A stretch of DNA of 64,000 bases from Devosia sp. A16 (GTDB lineage: Bacteria; Pseudomonadota; Alphaproteobacteria; Rhizobiales; Devosiaceae). The stretch is taken from assembly GCF_001402915.1 (NCBI RefSeq), contig NZ_CP012945.1, positions 4,813,501 through 4,877,500 of the forward strand, written 5' to 3'. Position numbers and translations under genes: made by a program. The notes under the pieces are model-generated. The model was not told the DNA's origin, made no database searches, and worked only from the letters and a program-made list of their open reading frames with translations. Each line of letters opens with the position of its first letter. Within the stretch, counting starts at the first letter, position 1. This document shows, one piece after another, positions 44,529-52,631 of the stretch.

Positions 44529-45041
44529 ATGACGACCACTGAGCGGGCGGTTCTGGCTGGCGGGTGTTTCTGGGGCGCGCAGGAGCTGCTGCGCCACAAG
44601 GACGGGATCATCTCCACCCGCGTCGGCTACTCGGGCGACGATGGCAAGGCCAACGCCACCTATCGCGACCATGGTGACCACGCCGAGGCTGTGGAGATCA
44701 TCTTCGATCCCAGCCGCATCAGCTACCGCGACATTCTCGAGCTCTTCTTCCAGATCCACGACCCCACGACGAAGAACCGGCAGGGCAACGATGTCGGCCG
44801 CGCCTATCGTTCGGCGATCTTCTACGAGAATGCCGAGCAGAAGGCGGTGGCCGAGGAGACCATCAAGGATGTCGACGCTTCCGGCCTGTGGCCCGGCAAG
44901 GTGGTGACGGAGCTGCAGGCGGTCGGCCCGTTCTGGCAGGCCGAGCCCGAGCATCAGGACTATCTGCAGCGCATCCCCAACGGCTACACCTGCCATTGGG
45001 TCCGGCCCAACTGGAAGCTGCCCAAGCGCCAGGCTGCCTGA
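44529..45041 (+). CDS. msrA: Peptide methionine (S)-S-oxide reductase
   Basis: Repairs oxidised methionine in proteins. 170 residues with the active-site [12 protein letters not shown] (Cys13), then [27 protein letters not shown] and [15 protein letters not shown]. Typical second-site resolving cysteines near the C-terminus are reduced to one (YTCHWVRPN). The ATG is fixed by GGAG 6 bases before. A GC-rich hairpin with a GAAA loop follows the stop. Confidence 0.96.
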   Translation: MTTTERAVLAGGCFWGAQELLRHKDGIISTRVGYSGDDGKANATYRDHGDHAEAVEIIFDPSRISYRDILELFFQIHDPTTKNRQGNDVGRAYRSAIFYENAEQKAVAEETIKDVDASGLWPGKVVTELQAVGPFWQAEPEHQDYLQRIPNGYTCHWVRPNWKLPKRQAA

Positions 45042-45047
45042 GTCAAA

Positions 45048-45069
45048 GGGCGCCGGGAAACCGGCGCCC
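45048..45069 (+). terminator. Terminator-like hairpin after msrA
   Basis: GGGCGCCGG (45048-45056) and CCGGCGCCC (45061-45069) enclose a GAAA tetraloop. No T run follows, so it may stabilise the mRNA end rather than terminate on its own. Confidence 0.55.
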
Positions 45070-45135
45070 GCTCCGTTGAACGGCCCCTCCCCGCATGCCA
45101 TATCTCAATCGGGCTCAACCACCGGGAGACTTGCC

Positions 45136-45369
45136 ATGGGCATGGCCGCCAACGAAATCGAAAAACGCATCCTCAAGGCGCTTCCCGACGCCATCGTGGA
45201 AATCCGCGACCTTGCGGGCGACGGCGACCACTATGCGGCAACCGTCACCTCCGAGGCCTTCCGCGGCAAGACCCGCGTCCAGCAACACCAGATGGTCAAC
45301 GCCGCCTTCGGCGCCGACATGGGCACGGTACTGCACTCACTAGCGCTGCAGACCAAGGCGCCGGACTAG
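45136..45369 (+). CDS. bolA: BolA family protein
   Basis: About 77 residues. BolA proteins pair with monothiol glutaredoxins to bind a [2Fe-2S] cluster and take part in iron sensing and trafficking. Sequence: ANEIEKRILKALPDAIVEIRD, DGDHYAATVTSEAF, GKTRVQQHQMVNAAFG with the conserved His. GGGAGA lies 6 bases before the ATG. Its partner grxD is usually adjacent; here about 1.2 kb with a repeat-framed DUF559 gene and a phosphatase gene intervene. Confidence 0.92.
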   Translation: MGMAANEIEKRILKALPDAIVEIRDLAGDGDHYAATVTSEAFRGKTRVQQHQMVNAAFGADMGTVLHSLALQTKAPD

Positions 45370-45379
45370 AGCTCCCTTG

Positions 45380-45429
45380 TCCTCCCCCGCGTGGCGGGGG
45401 AGGGGGACCAGCGAAGCTGGTGGAGGGGG
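45380..45429. repeat. Left 50-bp inverted repeat of the DUF559 cassette
   Basis: Begins TCCTCCCCCGCGTGGCGGGG and ends ACCAGCGAAGCTGGTGGAGG plus GGG. It is the reverse complement of 45788-45837 with one mismatch in 50. Its G-rich end (GGAGGGGGGAG) supplies the ribosome binding site for the DUF559 gene. Confidence 0.9.
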
Positions 45430-45438
45430 GAGCCAATC

Positions 45439-45861
45439 GTGCGGGCATCGTCGAAAAGCTACAGCAGCGCAAGACGCATGCGCCGCGAGATGCCCCTTCC
45501 CGAAGTGATCCTCTGGCAGCTCATCCGAGGCGGCAAAGTCGGCGGCCTGCGCTTTCGACGCCAGCACCCGGTGGGACCATTCGTTCTCGACTTCTACTGT
45601 GCGGATCGGAAGCTGGCGATCGAGGTCGATGGCCGCGCCCACGATGATGCTGAACGGGTCGAACAGGATGAGCGGCGCACCATGTGGCTGAACAATCAGG
45701 GAATTCAGGTGATCCGGTTCATGGCGAGTGACATTCTCGATCCGCAAGGACTTGAAGCCGTTCTCGTCGCTATCCGAGAGAACGCGGCCCCCTCCACCAG
45801 CTTCGCTGGTCCCCCTCCCCCGCCCCGCGGGGGAGGATCAGAAGGCGAAACCGCGCCATGA
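45439..45861 (+). CDS. DUF559 domain protein (Vsr/restriction-endonuclease-like fold)
   Basis: 140 residues from a GTG start 7 bases after a G-rich Shine-Dalgarno lying in the left repeat. The core reads ARRMRREMPLPEVILWQLIRGG, LRFRRQHPVGPFVLDFYCAD, KLAIEVDGRAHDDAERVEQDERRTMWL and GIQVIRFMASDIL, with the Asp/Glu-x-Asp metal residues typical of this Vsr-like nuclease fold. Its last 25 or so residues (STSFAGPPPPPRGGGSEGE) are encoded by the right inverted repeat. An earlier in-frame start at 45391 would put the repeat into the N-terminus too. Function unknown; the family travels with such palindromes. Confidence 0.88.
   Translation: MRASSKSYSSARRMRREMPLPEVILWQLIRGGKVGGLRFRRQHPVGPFVLDFYCADRKLAIEVDGRAHDDAERVEQDERRTMWLNNQGIQVIRFMASDILDPQGLEAVLVAIRENAAPSTSFAGPPPPPRGGGSEGETAP
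45788..45837. repeat. Right 50-bp inverted repeat of the DUF559 cassette
   Basis: Begins CCCCCTCCACCAGCTTCGCT and ends GCGGGGGAGGA. Forms an inverted pair with 45380-45429 and is translated as the C-terminus of the DUF559 protein. Confidence 0.9.
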
Positions 45862-46493
45862 CCCGCACCGTCCTTTTCGACGTCGACGGCGTCCTCGTCC
45901 ACGGCTACCACGCCCGGCCGGAAAAGCAGGTCCGCTGGGACGAAAACCTGCTCGCCGACCTCGGGGTCGATCCCGAGCGGTTCAAGACCGAGTTCATCTA
46001 CGATGTCTTCGTCAAGAAGGTGATCGTCGGGCAGATGTCGTTGCTCGAAGCGCTGGACCGTACCCTGCCCCGCCTCGGCTATCGCGGCCCGAGCATGGCC
46101 TTTGCCGGCTATTGGCTCAGCCACGACAGCAACATCAACCAGCCGTTGCTCGATGTCGTGGCGCAGCTGAAAGCCGCCGGAACGCCGCTGTTCATTGCCA
46201 CCAACCAGGAGCATATGCGAGCGCAATGGCTGTGGCAGCAGCTGAAGTTCGGCGAGCTGTTCGAGGATATCTTCCATTCGGCCCGGATCGGCCATGCCAA
46301 GCCGGCCAAACCCTATTTCGACTGGATCAGCAACCGCCTGGGCCGACAGGCCGAAGCCCCCTTGTTCTTCGATGACCGCGAGGAAGTGGTCCGAGCGGCT
46401 CGGGCCCACGGCTGGGAGGCCGTGCAGTATGACGAGCTGGAAGATGTCACCAGCCACCCCTGGATCGCCGAACGACTAAGCATCGTCAAATGA
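45858..46493 (+). CDS. HAD family hydrolase
   Basis: 211 residues of haloacid dehalogenase fold. Motif I is VLFDVDGVLVHGY (nucleophile Asp), motif II FIATNQEHMRAQWL, the Lys region HAKPAKPYFDWI, and motif IV FFDDREEVVRAA. The cap is helical (FKTEFIYDVFVKKVI). Probably a phosphatase of small metabolites. Its ATG overlaps the DUF559 stop by 4 bases, so the inserted gene now leads its translation. Confidence 0.92.
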   Translation: MTRTVLFDVDGVLVHGYHARPEKQVRWDENLLADLGVDPERFKTEFIYDVFVKKVIVGQMSLLEALDRTLPRLGYRGPSMAFAGYWLSHDSNINQPLLDVVAQLKAAGTPLFIATNQEHMRAQWLWQQLKFGELFEDIFHSARIGHAKPAKPYFDWISNRLGRQAEAPLFFDDREEVVRAARAHGWEAVQYDELEDVTSHPWIAERLSIVK

Positions 46494-46579
46494 CGATGAG
46501 CACCTCGACAGCGCCGCATTGCGGGACTATCTAACGTAAGAACAGAAGCCGGCCCCTCCCCGGCCTGAAAGGCATGCAT

Positions 46580-46915
46580 ATGAGCGACATCAACGCACTG
46601 ATCGACGAGCAGGTGAAGACCAACGACGTGTTCCTCTACATGAAGGGCACGCCCGACTTCCCGATGTGCGGCTTCTCGGGCCGCGTCGTCCAGATTCTCG
46701 GTTACCTCGGCGTCGACTACCAGAGCGCCAATGTGCTGGAGAACCAGGAGCTGCGCGAGGGCATCAAGGCCTACGCCAACTGGCCGACCATTCCGCAGCT
46801 TTACATCAAGGGCGAATTCGTCGGCGGGGCCGACATCGTCACCGAAATGTTCCAGGCGGGCGAACTGCAATCGCACCTCGCCGAAAAGGGCATCGCAGTC
46901 AAGCAGACCGCTTGA
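46580..46915 (+). CDS. grxD: Monothiol glutaredoxin Grx4/GrxD type
   Basis: 111 residues. The CGFS active site is in GTPDFPMCGFSGRVVQIL with Cys30; NWPTIPQLYIKGEFVGGADI binds glutathione. CGFS glutaredoxins carry [2Fe-2S] clusters and work with BolA. Of two near ATGs the second is used because AAAGG has 7-base spacing to it. A strong terminator follows. Confidence 0.96.
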   Translation: MSDINALIDEQVKTNDVFLYMKGTPDFPMCGFSGRVVQILGYLGVDYQSANVLENQELREGIKAYANWPTIPQLYIKGEFVGGADIVTEMFQAGELQSHLAEKGIAVKQTA

Positions 46916-46937
46916 TCGGTCCTAGATCGAACGGCAT

Positions 46938-46970
46938 AAGGCCACGCCCTCCGGCGTGGCCTTCGCTTTT
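46938..46970 (+). terminator. Rho-independent terminator after grxD
   Basis: AAGGCCACGCC (46938-46948) pairs with GGCGTGGCCTT (46953-46963) around CTCC, followed by CGCTTTT. It serves grxD and also lies just past the stop of the convergent acetyltransferase gene. Confidence 0.85.
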
Positions 46971-46972
46971 GG

Positions 46973-48007
46973 TCAGTTGCGCTGCCGCGCTACAATTGCC
47001 CGGAAAGCCGCGCTGTCGCGGATCGCAGCGAATGCCCAGTGCGCCTCGAGCCACTCCGCCTTGCCTTGCCAGCCGCCGTTGACGAGCCGGGCAAGGCACG
47101 CGAGTGCCCGGTCATGCTCACCCGCCAGCACCCATGCGCCTGCGGCATGAAAAGAATGCCAGTTCACCTGCGCGGACGCCGTCTCCAGATGCGCAGCCCA
47201 ATCCCGACACTGGGCCTCGGTGAGATCGCCGATATTCTCAGCCGGCAGATTGGATGAGTAAGCGACATATCTGACCTGCTGGCCCAGGCCGATCGCTTCG
47301 GCGATGCGGATCGAGCCGATGTTCGAGGCATGACAGTGCCAGCCGATATCGTCGATGCCGCGTCGGCGGCATGCCTCCATCGCAGCGGCCGCGGCACTGC
47401 GCGCCAGCCCGAGCCGGCGAAAGCCGGGTTCCGTGCCGACACCAAGCTCGGTGCGCGCAGCGATCACGCAGTCCGGTATGCAGTGGCTGACGACGGCGCC
47501 ATTGTGCAGCACGGCATGCCCAACGCCTGCATCGAGAAGAGCGGTGGCCATTCGCCAGCCTCCCGCCCGCTCCCTGACCAACTCAGCGACGGCCGGACAG
47601 CGACTTGCTGAGGCCCGGTCGATTGTCACCAGCTCGAACGCAGCCGGCATGACGGGAGCCGTCACCGATCGCTCGGGCGCAAACCGCAGGCGTGGGTGTG
47701 GCCGTGCGAAGGGGTTGTCCCAGATCTCCCGCAGGCGGGAGTGCCAGTTGCGTTCCGGCAGGAAATAGCTCCAGGCCGGTATCAGTCTCCGAAGTGCGGC
47801 CGGCTGCGCCAGACGCTCCGGATTGCCCCCGAGATAGAAGGCTTCGCCGTCTGATACCAGCACCACCGCCGGTCGTGCGGGATCGTCGATCCAGACTTGG
47901 CCCTCCAACCCGCGGGCCAGGATGGCATCGACCGGGGCGTGAAGGGAAAGCGTCTCAGTCAGCAGCGGGCGGACGGCCTCATATGCGGTCTCGTCGAGAA
48001 TCTGCAT
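46973..48007 (-). CDS. GNAT acetyltransferase (GNAT_acetyltran type)
   Basis: 344 residues. The first 140 residues form the larger N-terminal domain of the group (DPARPAVVLVSDGEAFYLGGNP, then FLPERNWHSRLREIW). The GNAT core follows with HCIPDCVIAARTELGVGTEPGFRRLGLARSAAAAAM as the acetyl-CoA loop and WHCHASNIGSIRIAEAIG as the strand-helix pair. The C-terminal 90 residues resemble a short repeat of helices. Substrate unknown. The ATG at 48007 is used; the frame is open 15 codons earlier. Confidence 0.84.
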   Translation of the reverse strand: MQILDETAYEAVRPLLTETLSLHAPVDAILARGLEGQVWIDDPARPAVVLVSDGEAFYLGGNPERLAQPAALRRLIPAWSYFLPERNWHSRLREIWDNPFARPHPRLRFAPERSVTAPVMPAAFELVTIDRASASRCPAVAELVRERAGGWRMATALLDAGVGHAVLHNGAVVSHCIPDCVIAARTELGVGTEPGFRRLGLARSAAAAAMEACRRRGIDDIGWHCHASNIGSIRIAEAIGLGQQVRYVAYSSNLPAENIGDLTEAQCRDWAAHLETASAQVNWHSFHAAGAWVLAGEHDRALACLARLVNGGWQGKAEWLEAHWAFAAIRDSAAFRAIVARQRN

Positions 48008-48177
48008 AGGGAAAATACTCTGTAATCGGGAGGCGCCCAGCGGCGCACACAATCGGACGAGCGGCCTCGCCGCTCACACTCTTTTCCGGCATCGGTCCGC
48101 CGGCGCCCGACAATGACTGCCGTCATTTGTGCCTCCGATTATGCTGCGATTACAGGGCTTTGGTAGCTTGTCGCGGT

Positions 48178-48636
48178 TCAGTAGGCCAGCCCGAACTGGA
48201 TCTCGATGCGATGATAGCGTCCGCCTTGTCCCGCCCACTGGTGATAGATCTCGCGGCTCTCGCCTGAGAACGCATGGCGCGACAGCTCGATCTGGCGCAC
48301 CAGCGGCTGGTAGCCTTGGGTGAACAGCGTCCGCATGGGCCCCTGATGCGTGGCGCTCGCCACCATGATCGGCTCGAGCTGCTGCAACTCGAATATTCCG
48401 TCGTAGCCGTCGGCATTCACCACCGGCCGGCAGAAGCGGATATCGAACAGGGTCTTGCTGTCACGTGGCAGGTTGTGGGCGACGAAGGCCCAGGGGCCAC
48501 AAACCTCTAGCCCGAACCGCCGGACGTCGGCGTCAATCGCGACGGTGAGCTGCGCCGCTGCGGCTCTGACCTGCGCGATGCTGAGCCGTCTCGCCGCGCT
48601 CAGCACCAGCATCGGCTCGGTTTCCTTGATGTCCAT
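48178..48636 (-). CDS. GyrI-like small-molecule-binding domain protein
   Basis: 152 residues. The pattern MDIKETEPMLVLSAARRLSIAQVRAAAAQL, then FDIRFCRPV, ELQQLEPIMVASATHQGPM and YHQWAGQGGRYHRIEIQFGL fits a stand-alone GyrI-like (SOUL/effector-binding) domain. Such proteins may sequester toxic compounds; no regulator domain is attached. GGGGAG lies 8 bases before the chosen ATG. The gap of 170 bases to the next gene is empty. Confidence 0.75.
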   Translation of the reverse strand: MDIKETEPMLVLSAARRLSIAQVRAAAAQLTVAIDADVRRFGLEVCGPWAFVAHNLPRDSKTLFDIRFCRPVVNADGYDGIFELQQLEPIMVASATHQGPMRTLFTQGYQPLVRQIELSRHAFSGESREIYHQWAGQGGRYHRIEIQFGLAY

Positions 48637-48762
48637 TACCCCGGCTCCCCTTTCCGCCGGGCAACCTGATCCGCGGTCAGTTTTCACACAACTCGAATGC
48701 TGGAAATTTTACCCGCGCGAGCCCTCGATGCTCCGCCGCTGCGAGAAAATTCTACCCTGAGA

Positions 48763-49077
48763 TCAGGCCGAGCGGCGCAGCATGGCATCAGCCGTGCGCG
48801 CCGGGACGTCCGCCGCGAAGCGCAGCTCACGCAACGGCCGCACGCGGCGGGTTGCTTCAGCATAGAGCGGATGCGCCTTGTACGCGGCCAGTGCCGCCTC
48901 GTCGGCGAACTCGGCATAGACCACCACGTCGACCTCGTTGCCGAACTGGTCGACCTTGCTGTTCCGCGTCACCTCGAAATGCGCAGCGTGCGGGATCTGC
49001 CCCAACAGGCTCAGGCCTTCCACCACGGCATCGAGATTGGCGGGCTTGGCGGTGAAAAAGACGATGTGGCGGATCAC
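48763..49077 (-). CDS. Dabb (stress-responsive A/B barrel) family protein
   Basis: 104 residues. Starts IRHIVFFTAKPANLDAVVEGL and continues NSKVDQFGNEVDVVVYAEFADEAALAAYKAHPLYAEATRRVRPL, the signature of dimeric alpha-beta barrel Dabb proteins. Function unknown. A GTG start at 49077 with GGAG 8 bases before gives the family N-terminus; the longer ATG form would add 25 unrelated residues. Confidence 0.85.
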   Translation of the reverse strand: MIRHIVFFTAKPANLDAVVEGLSLLGQIPHAAHFEVTRNSKVDQFGNEVDVVVYAEFADEAALAAYKAHPLYAEATRRVRPLRELRFAADVPARTADAMLRRSA

Positions 49078-49249
49078 GGTGGAGCTCCGTTGCTGCCAGC
49101 CGATATAGTCCTCCATCCGCTCCAGACAACTGCGGCATGAGGCCACGATCACGCAACGTGATGGCTGGCATCACGGAAAAGCGTTTCTCGGGCTCGCCGG
49201 ACGGGGTGTAGGTACACAGTCCTGCTCCGCCCCGCTCCGAGTCACCGTC

Positions 49250-50476
49250 ATGTCCTCGATCACTGCCTCCCGGTCCCTGGCGACGCCACTGATCGCGCTG
49301 ATCATCTGCGGCTGCGTCATCGCCGCAGTGACCAATGGCATCCGCACCAGCTTCGGCCTGCTGACGCTGCCGATGACCTCGGACCTGGGGCTGACGCGGG
49401 AGGCCTGGGGCATGGCCATGGCCATCCAGAACCTTGCCTGGGGCATCGCCCAGCCATTCGCCGGCGGGCTCGCCGACCGCTATGGCACGGCCAGGGTGAT
49501 CGTCGGCGGCCTGCTGATCTATGCTCTGGGCCTGGTGCTCATGGTGGTCTCGCCCACCGGCACGCTGCTCAACCTCACAGCCGGCGTAGTCACCGGCGTA
49601 GGCATCGCCACGTCCTCCTTCTCCATCGTGATGATCGCCTTCGGCCGCAACGTGCCGCAGGAAAAGCGCAGCCTGGTGTTCGGCGTCGCCACCGCGGCCT
49701 CGTCGTTCGGCCAGTTTGCCTTCGCACCCATCGGACAGGCCTCCATCACCAGCTTTGGCTGGCAGAGCGCGCTCATCTATGCCGCCGCCATTCTGGCGCT
49801 GGTGATCCCGCTGACCTTCGCGCTGCGCGGCCGCACCGAGCGCGCCGCCGGACAGGCCGACCTCAAATTCATGCAAGCATTGAGCCGTGCCTGGGGCTAC
49901 GGCTCCTATCGCCTGCTGGTCATCGGCTTCTTCGTCTGTGGCTTCCACCTCGCCTTTGTCAACGTCCACATGCCGGCCTATCTGGTGCAGTGCGGCCTGG
50001 CGCCGGAGGTCGGCAGCTGGGCCATCGCGGTGATCGGGCTGTTCAACATCGTCGGCTCGCTGCTCGCCGGCTATCTTGGCGGCCGCCTGCCCAAGCAGTT
50101 GCTGCTCGCCTCGATCTACTTCAGCCGTGCGGTGGCCATCGGCCTGTTCGTGCTGTTCCCGGTCACCGAGGTCAGCGCCTATGTCTTCGCCGCCGCGATG
50201 GGCTTGCTGTGGCTCTCCACCGTGCCGCTGACTGCTGGCCTCGTGACGCTGTTCTTCGGTGCCCGCTACATGGGCATGCTCTATGGCGTCGCCTTCTTCA
50301 GCCACCAGCTCGGCTCGTTCGTCGGCGTGTGGCTGGGTGGGTTCGTGTACGACCACACCGGGTCCTACAGCCTGGTGTGGTACCTGGGGATCCTCCTGGG
50401 CCTCGCCTCGGCGGCCATTCACCTGCCGATCCGCGAACTCGGCGCCAAGTCGTTCCAGCTGAAGCCGGCGCAATAG
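49250..50476 (+). CDS. MFS transporter, monocarboxylate/oxalate-formate type
   Basis: 408 residues with twelve helices. It has GGLADRYGTARVIVGGLLIY (loop 2-3 motif) and WGIAQPFAGG in helix 2, with FVNVHMPAYLVQCGLAPEVGSWAIAVIG after the central loop, typical of the oxalate:formate antiporter/MCT-like group. The substrate is not predictable. Followed after 106 bases by a second MFS gene. Confidence 0.88.
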   Translation: MSSITASRSLATPLIALIICGCVIAAVTNGIRTSFGLLTLPMTSDLGLTREAWGMAMAIQNLAWGIAQPFAGGLADRYGTARVIVGGLLIYALGLVLMVVSPTGTLLNLTAGVVTGVGIATSSFSIVMIAFGRNVPQEKRSLVFGVATAASSFGQFAFAPIGQASITSFGWQSALIYAAAILALVIPLTFALRGRTERAAGQADLKFMQALSRAWGYGSYRLLVIGFFVCGFHLAFVNVHMPAYLVQCGLAPEVGSWAIAVIGLFNIVGSLLAGYLGGRLPKQLLLASIYFSRAVAIGLFVLFPVTEVSAYVFAAAMGLLWLSTVPLTAGLVTLFFGARYMGMLYGVAFFSHQLGSFVGVWLGGFVYDHTGSYSLVWYLGILLGLASAAIHLPIRELGAKSFQLKPAQ

Positions 50477-50582
50477 CCTGCGCTTCTCCCGAGTATTGAT
50501 CGGCCGCGGGTTGCCAAAGCCGGAAGATGCGCGCATCTTCCGGGCCTTTCCGGCCCTCCCCCCGGCCAAATCCGAGCAAGCA

Positions 50583-51836
50583 ATGTCCGATACATCTCCG
50601 GCCGCGCGGGGTCTGTCCCGCGTCGAATTCATTATCCTTGTTGCAGGGCTGATGGCGCTCAATGCGCTCGCCATCGACGTCATGCTGCCGGCGCTGCCCT
50701 ACATGGGAGAAGCATTCGGCATCAGCCACGAGAACGAGCGGCAGTTCGTTGTCGGCGTCTACATGTTCGGTTTCGGCATCGCCCAGCTCGCTTACGGTCC
50801 GCTCACCGATCGCTTCGGTCGGCGCGGTCCGCTGCTGGTGGGGCTGGGCATCTACCTCGTCTGTGCCTTCGCGGCGACTTTCGCGCCCAGTTTCGGCGCG
50901 CTGCTGGCGCTTCGCTTCGTCCAGGGCATGGGTGCTGCCGGTACCCGCGTCATCGCCACTGCCGTGGTGCGCGACAGGTATTCGGGGCGTGAGATGGCCG
51001 AGATCATGTCACTGACCTTCATGGTGTTCATGGCCATCCCGATCCTGGCGCCCGGCATCGGGCAACTGATCCTGCTGACCGGCCCATGGCAGTACATTTT
51101 CCTGTTCATGGGGGGCCTCGCCACGGCGATCAGCCTGTGGGCCTTTTTCCGCCTGCCCGAGACCATGCACCCCGAATATCGCCGCCCGCTCAGCTTCAAG
51201 TCGGTCATCGACGGCTTCCGCATCGTGGTGACCAACCGTGTGGCGCTGTTCTACGGCCTGGCCGGTACCTTCCTGTTCGGCGCCATGTTCGGATTCATCT
51301 CGGCGAGCCAGCAGATCTTCGTCGAAATCTATGGTCTGGGCCCCTACTTTCCGGTCGCCTTCGCTGCCATGGCCGGCACGATCGCCATCGCCCAGTTCAT
51401 CAATTCGCGCGTGGTGCGTCGCTTCGGCATGCGTCGCCTCAGCCATGCCGCGGCACTGGTCTATCTCGGCGCCGCAACCATCCTGGTCGTGGTGGCGCTG
51501 ATGGGCCCGGTGCCTTTCCCGGTGTTCTTCTGCCTGTTGATGGTGATCCAGTTCTTCTTCGGCTGGGCCGCCTCAAACATGAACTCCCTGTCGATGGAGC
51601 CGCTCGGCAATGTCGCCGGCACTGCCGCCTCGGTGTTCGGCTTCACCCAGACGGTGGGCGGTGCGTTGATCGGCACCTATATCGGCCAGCACTTCAACGG
51701 CACGCTCGTGCCTAACGCTCTGGGCTACGCCACCATGGGGGCGCTGGTGCTGATCTCCATCCTGATCGCCGAAAAGGGCAAGTTGTTCGGCGTCAGCCCG
51801 CAATACGAGACGCATCAAGGCGAGGGCGGGCACTAG
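50583..51836 (+). CDS. MFS multidrug transporter, Bcr/CflA type
   Basis: 417 residues. The start EFIILVAGLMALNALAIDVMLPALPYMGEAFG and the loop GPLTDRFGRRGPLLVGLGIYLV are diagnostic of the Bcr/CflA subfamily of drug exporters; RFVQGMGAAGTRVIATAVVRD is the helix 4 motif. Substrates unknown. ATG at 50583 gives the family N-terminus. Convergent with the methyltransferase gene. Confidence 0.9.
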   Translation: MSDTSPAARGLSRVEFIILVAGLMALNALAIDVMLPALPYMGEAFGISHENERQFVVGVYMFGFGIAQLAYGPLTDRFGRRGPLLVGLGIYLVCAFAATFAPSFGALLALRFVQGMGAAGTRVIATAVVRDRYSGREMAEIMSLTFMVFMAIPILAPGIGQLILLTGPWQYIFLFMGGLATAISLWAFFRLPETMHPEYRRPLSFKSVIDGFRIVVTNRVALFYGLAGTFLFGAMFGFISASQQIFVEIYGLGPYFPVAFAAMAGTIAIAQFINSRVVRRFGMRRLSHAAALVYLGAATILVVVALMGPVPFPVFFCLLMVIQFFFGWAASNMNSLSMEPLGNVAGTAASVFGFTQTVGGALIGTYIGQHFNGTLVPNALGYATMGALVLISILIAEKGKLFGVSPQYETHQGEGGH

Positions 51837-51878
51837 CGCCGGTGGGGGCTGCAGCGGCCAGCCACATCGGGCAAACGC

Positions 51879-52598
51879 TCAGTCCTTCTTGCGACCCACA
51901 AAGATCGTCCAGCCGAGCATCGGCCGGATGATCCGCTGGTAATGCATCCAGTCGTCGCGGCTCTTCTGCAGCACCTCGGTATGGTCGCGATGCCCGGGAT
52001 TCTCCCGCGCCCACAGCAGTGTCGCATGCCGTTGGTGGCTCTGGTAGCGCTCGTAGTCGGCGTCGGACGCGCTGATCGTCGCCGACACCTCCGCTCCATG
52101 CCGCTCCATGACGCCGATCATGCTGACGGTGTCGGGCGGCAGGATATCGCCCTTCGGCACGGCCGGTGCGTGCCGCAGCACAGTGGTGCCCAGCACCAGG
52201 CTGCCCCCCGGCTTCGCGGCATTCGCCATCCATTCCAGCGCCGCGGGCACATCCCCCAGCGAGGCGGCGGCGCCCAGGCACAGCACCACGTCATAGGAGG
52301 CCGGCTCCACGCTGAAGCCCTTGACCGCGGCATTGTGGAAGGTCAGCCGTCCGCGAGCCGGGCTCTTGCGCCGTGCCGCCTCGAGGAAGCGCGCGTTGAT
52401 GTCGATGCCGACGCCCTCTATGGCGTATTTCTCCGCCCACTGCCGCATCAGCCAGGCTTTGCCGCAGCCCATGTCGAGCACGCTCAACCCATCGCGGATC
52501 GAGCAGTAGTCGTCGAGCAGGCGCAGCTTCCGATCGGTGATCGGGTTCTGGATCTCGACCTCGCGATCGGCGATCGCCCAATAGTTCAACTGGTCCAA
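51879..52598 (-). CDS. Class I SAM-dependent methyltransferase
   Basis: 239 residues. SAM-binding motif I is VLDMGCGKAWLMRQWA at about 40-55, the acidic residue follows in VGIDINARFLEAA, and motif IV region is YDVVLCLGAAASLGDV. The substrate-binding part has a YQSHQRHATLLWARENPGH segment. Small-molecule methyltransferase of unknown target. Same strand as the phosphatase gene, 33 bases after it. Confidence 0.86.
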   Translation of the reverse strand: MDQLNYWAIADREVEIQNPITDRKLRLLDDYCSIRDGLSVLDMGCGKAWLMRQWAEKYAIEGVGIDINARFLEAARRKSPARGRLTFHNAAVKGFSVEPASYDVVLCLGAAASLGDVPAALEWMANAAKPGGSLVLGTTVLRHAPAVPKGDILPPDTVSMIGVMERHGAEVSATISASDADYERYQSHQRHATLLWARENPGHRDHTEVLQKSRDDWMHYQRIIRPMLGWTIFVGRKKD

Positions 52599-52631
52599 AC
52601 CGCGTCTCCCCTCGCCGAGTTCAGGCCGTCA

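Noticed and set aside
48857-50683. Minus-strand frame of about 608 codons opposite the MFS gene at 49250
   Set aside because: Low-complexity His/Arg/Asp-rich product typical of antisense frames in GC-rich genes; the plus strand encodes a clear transporter.
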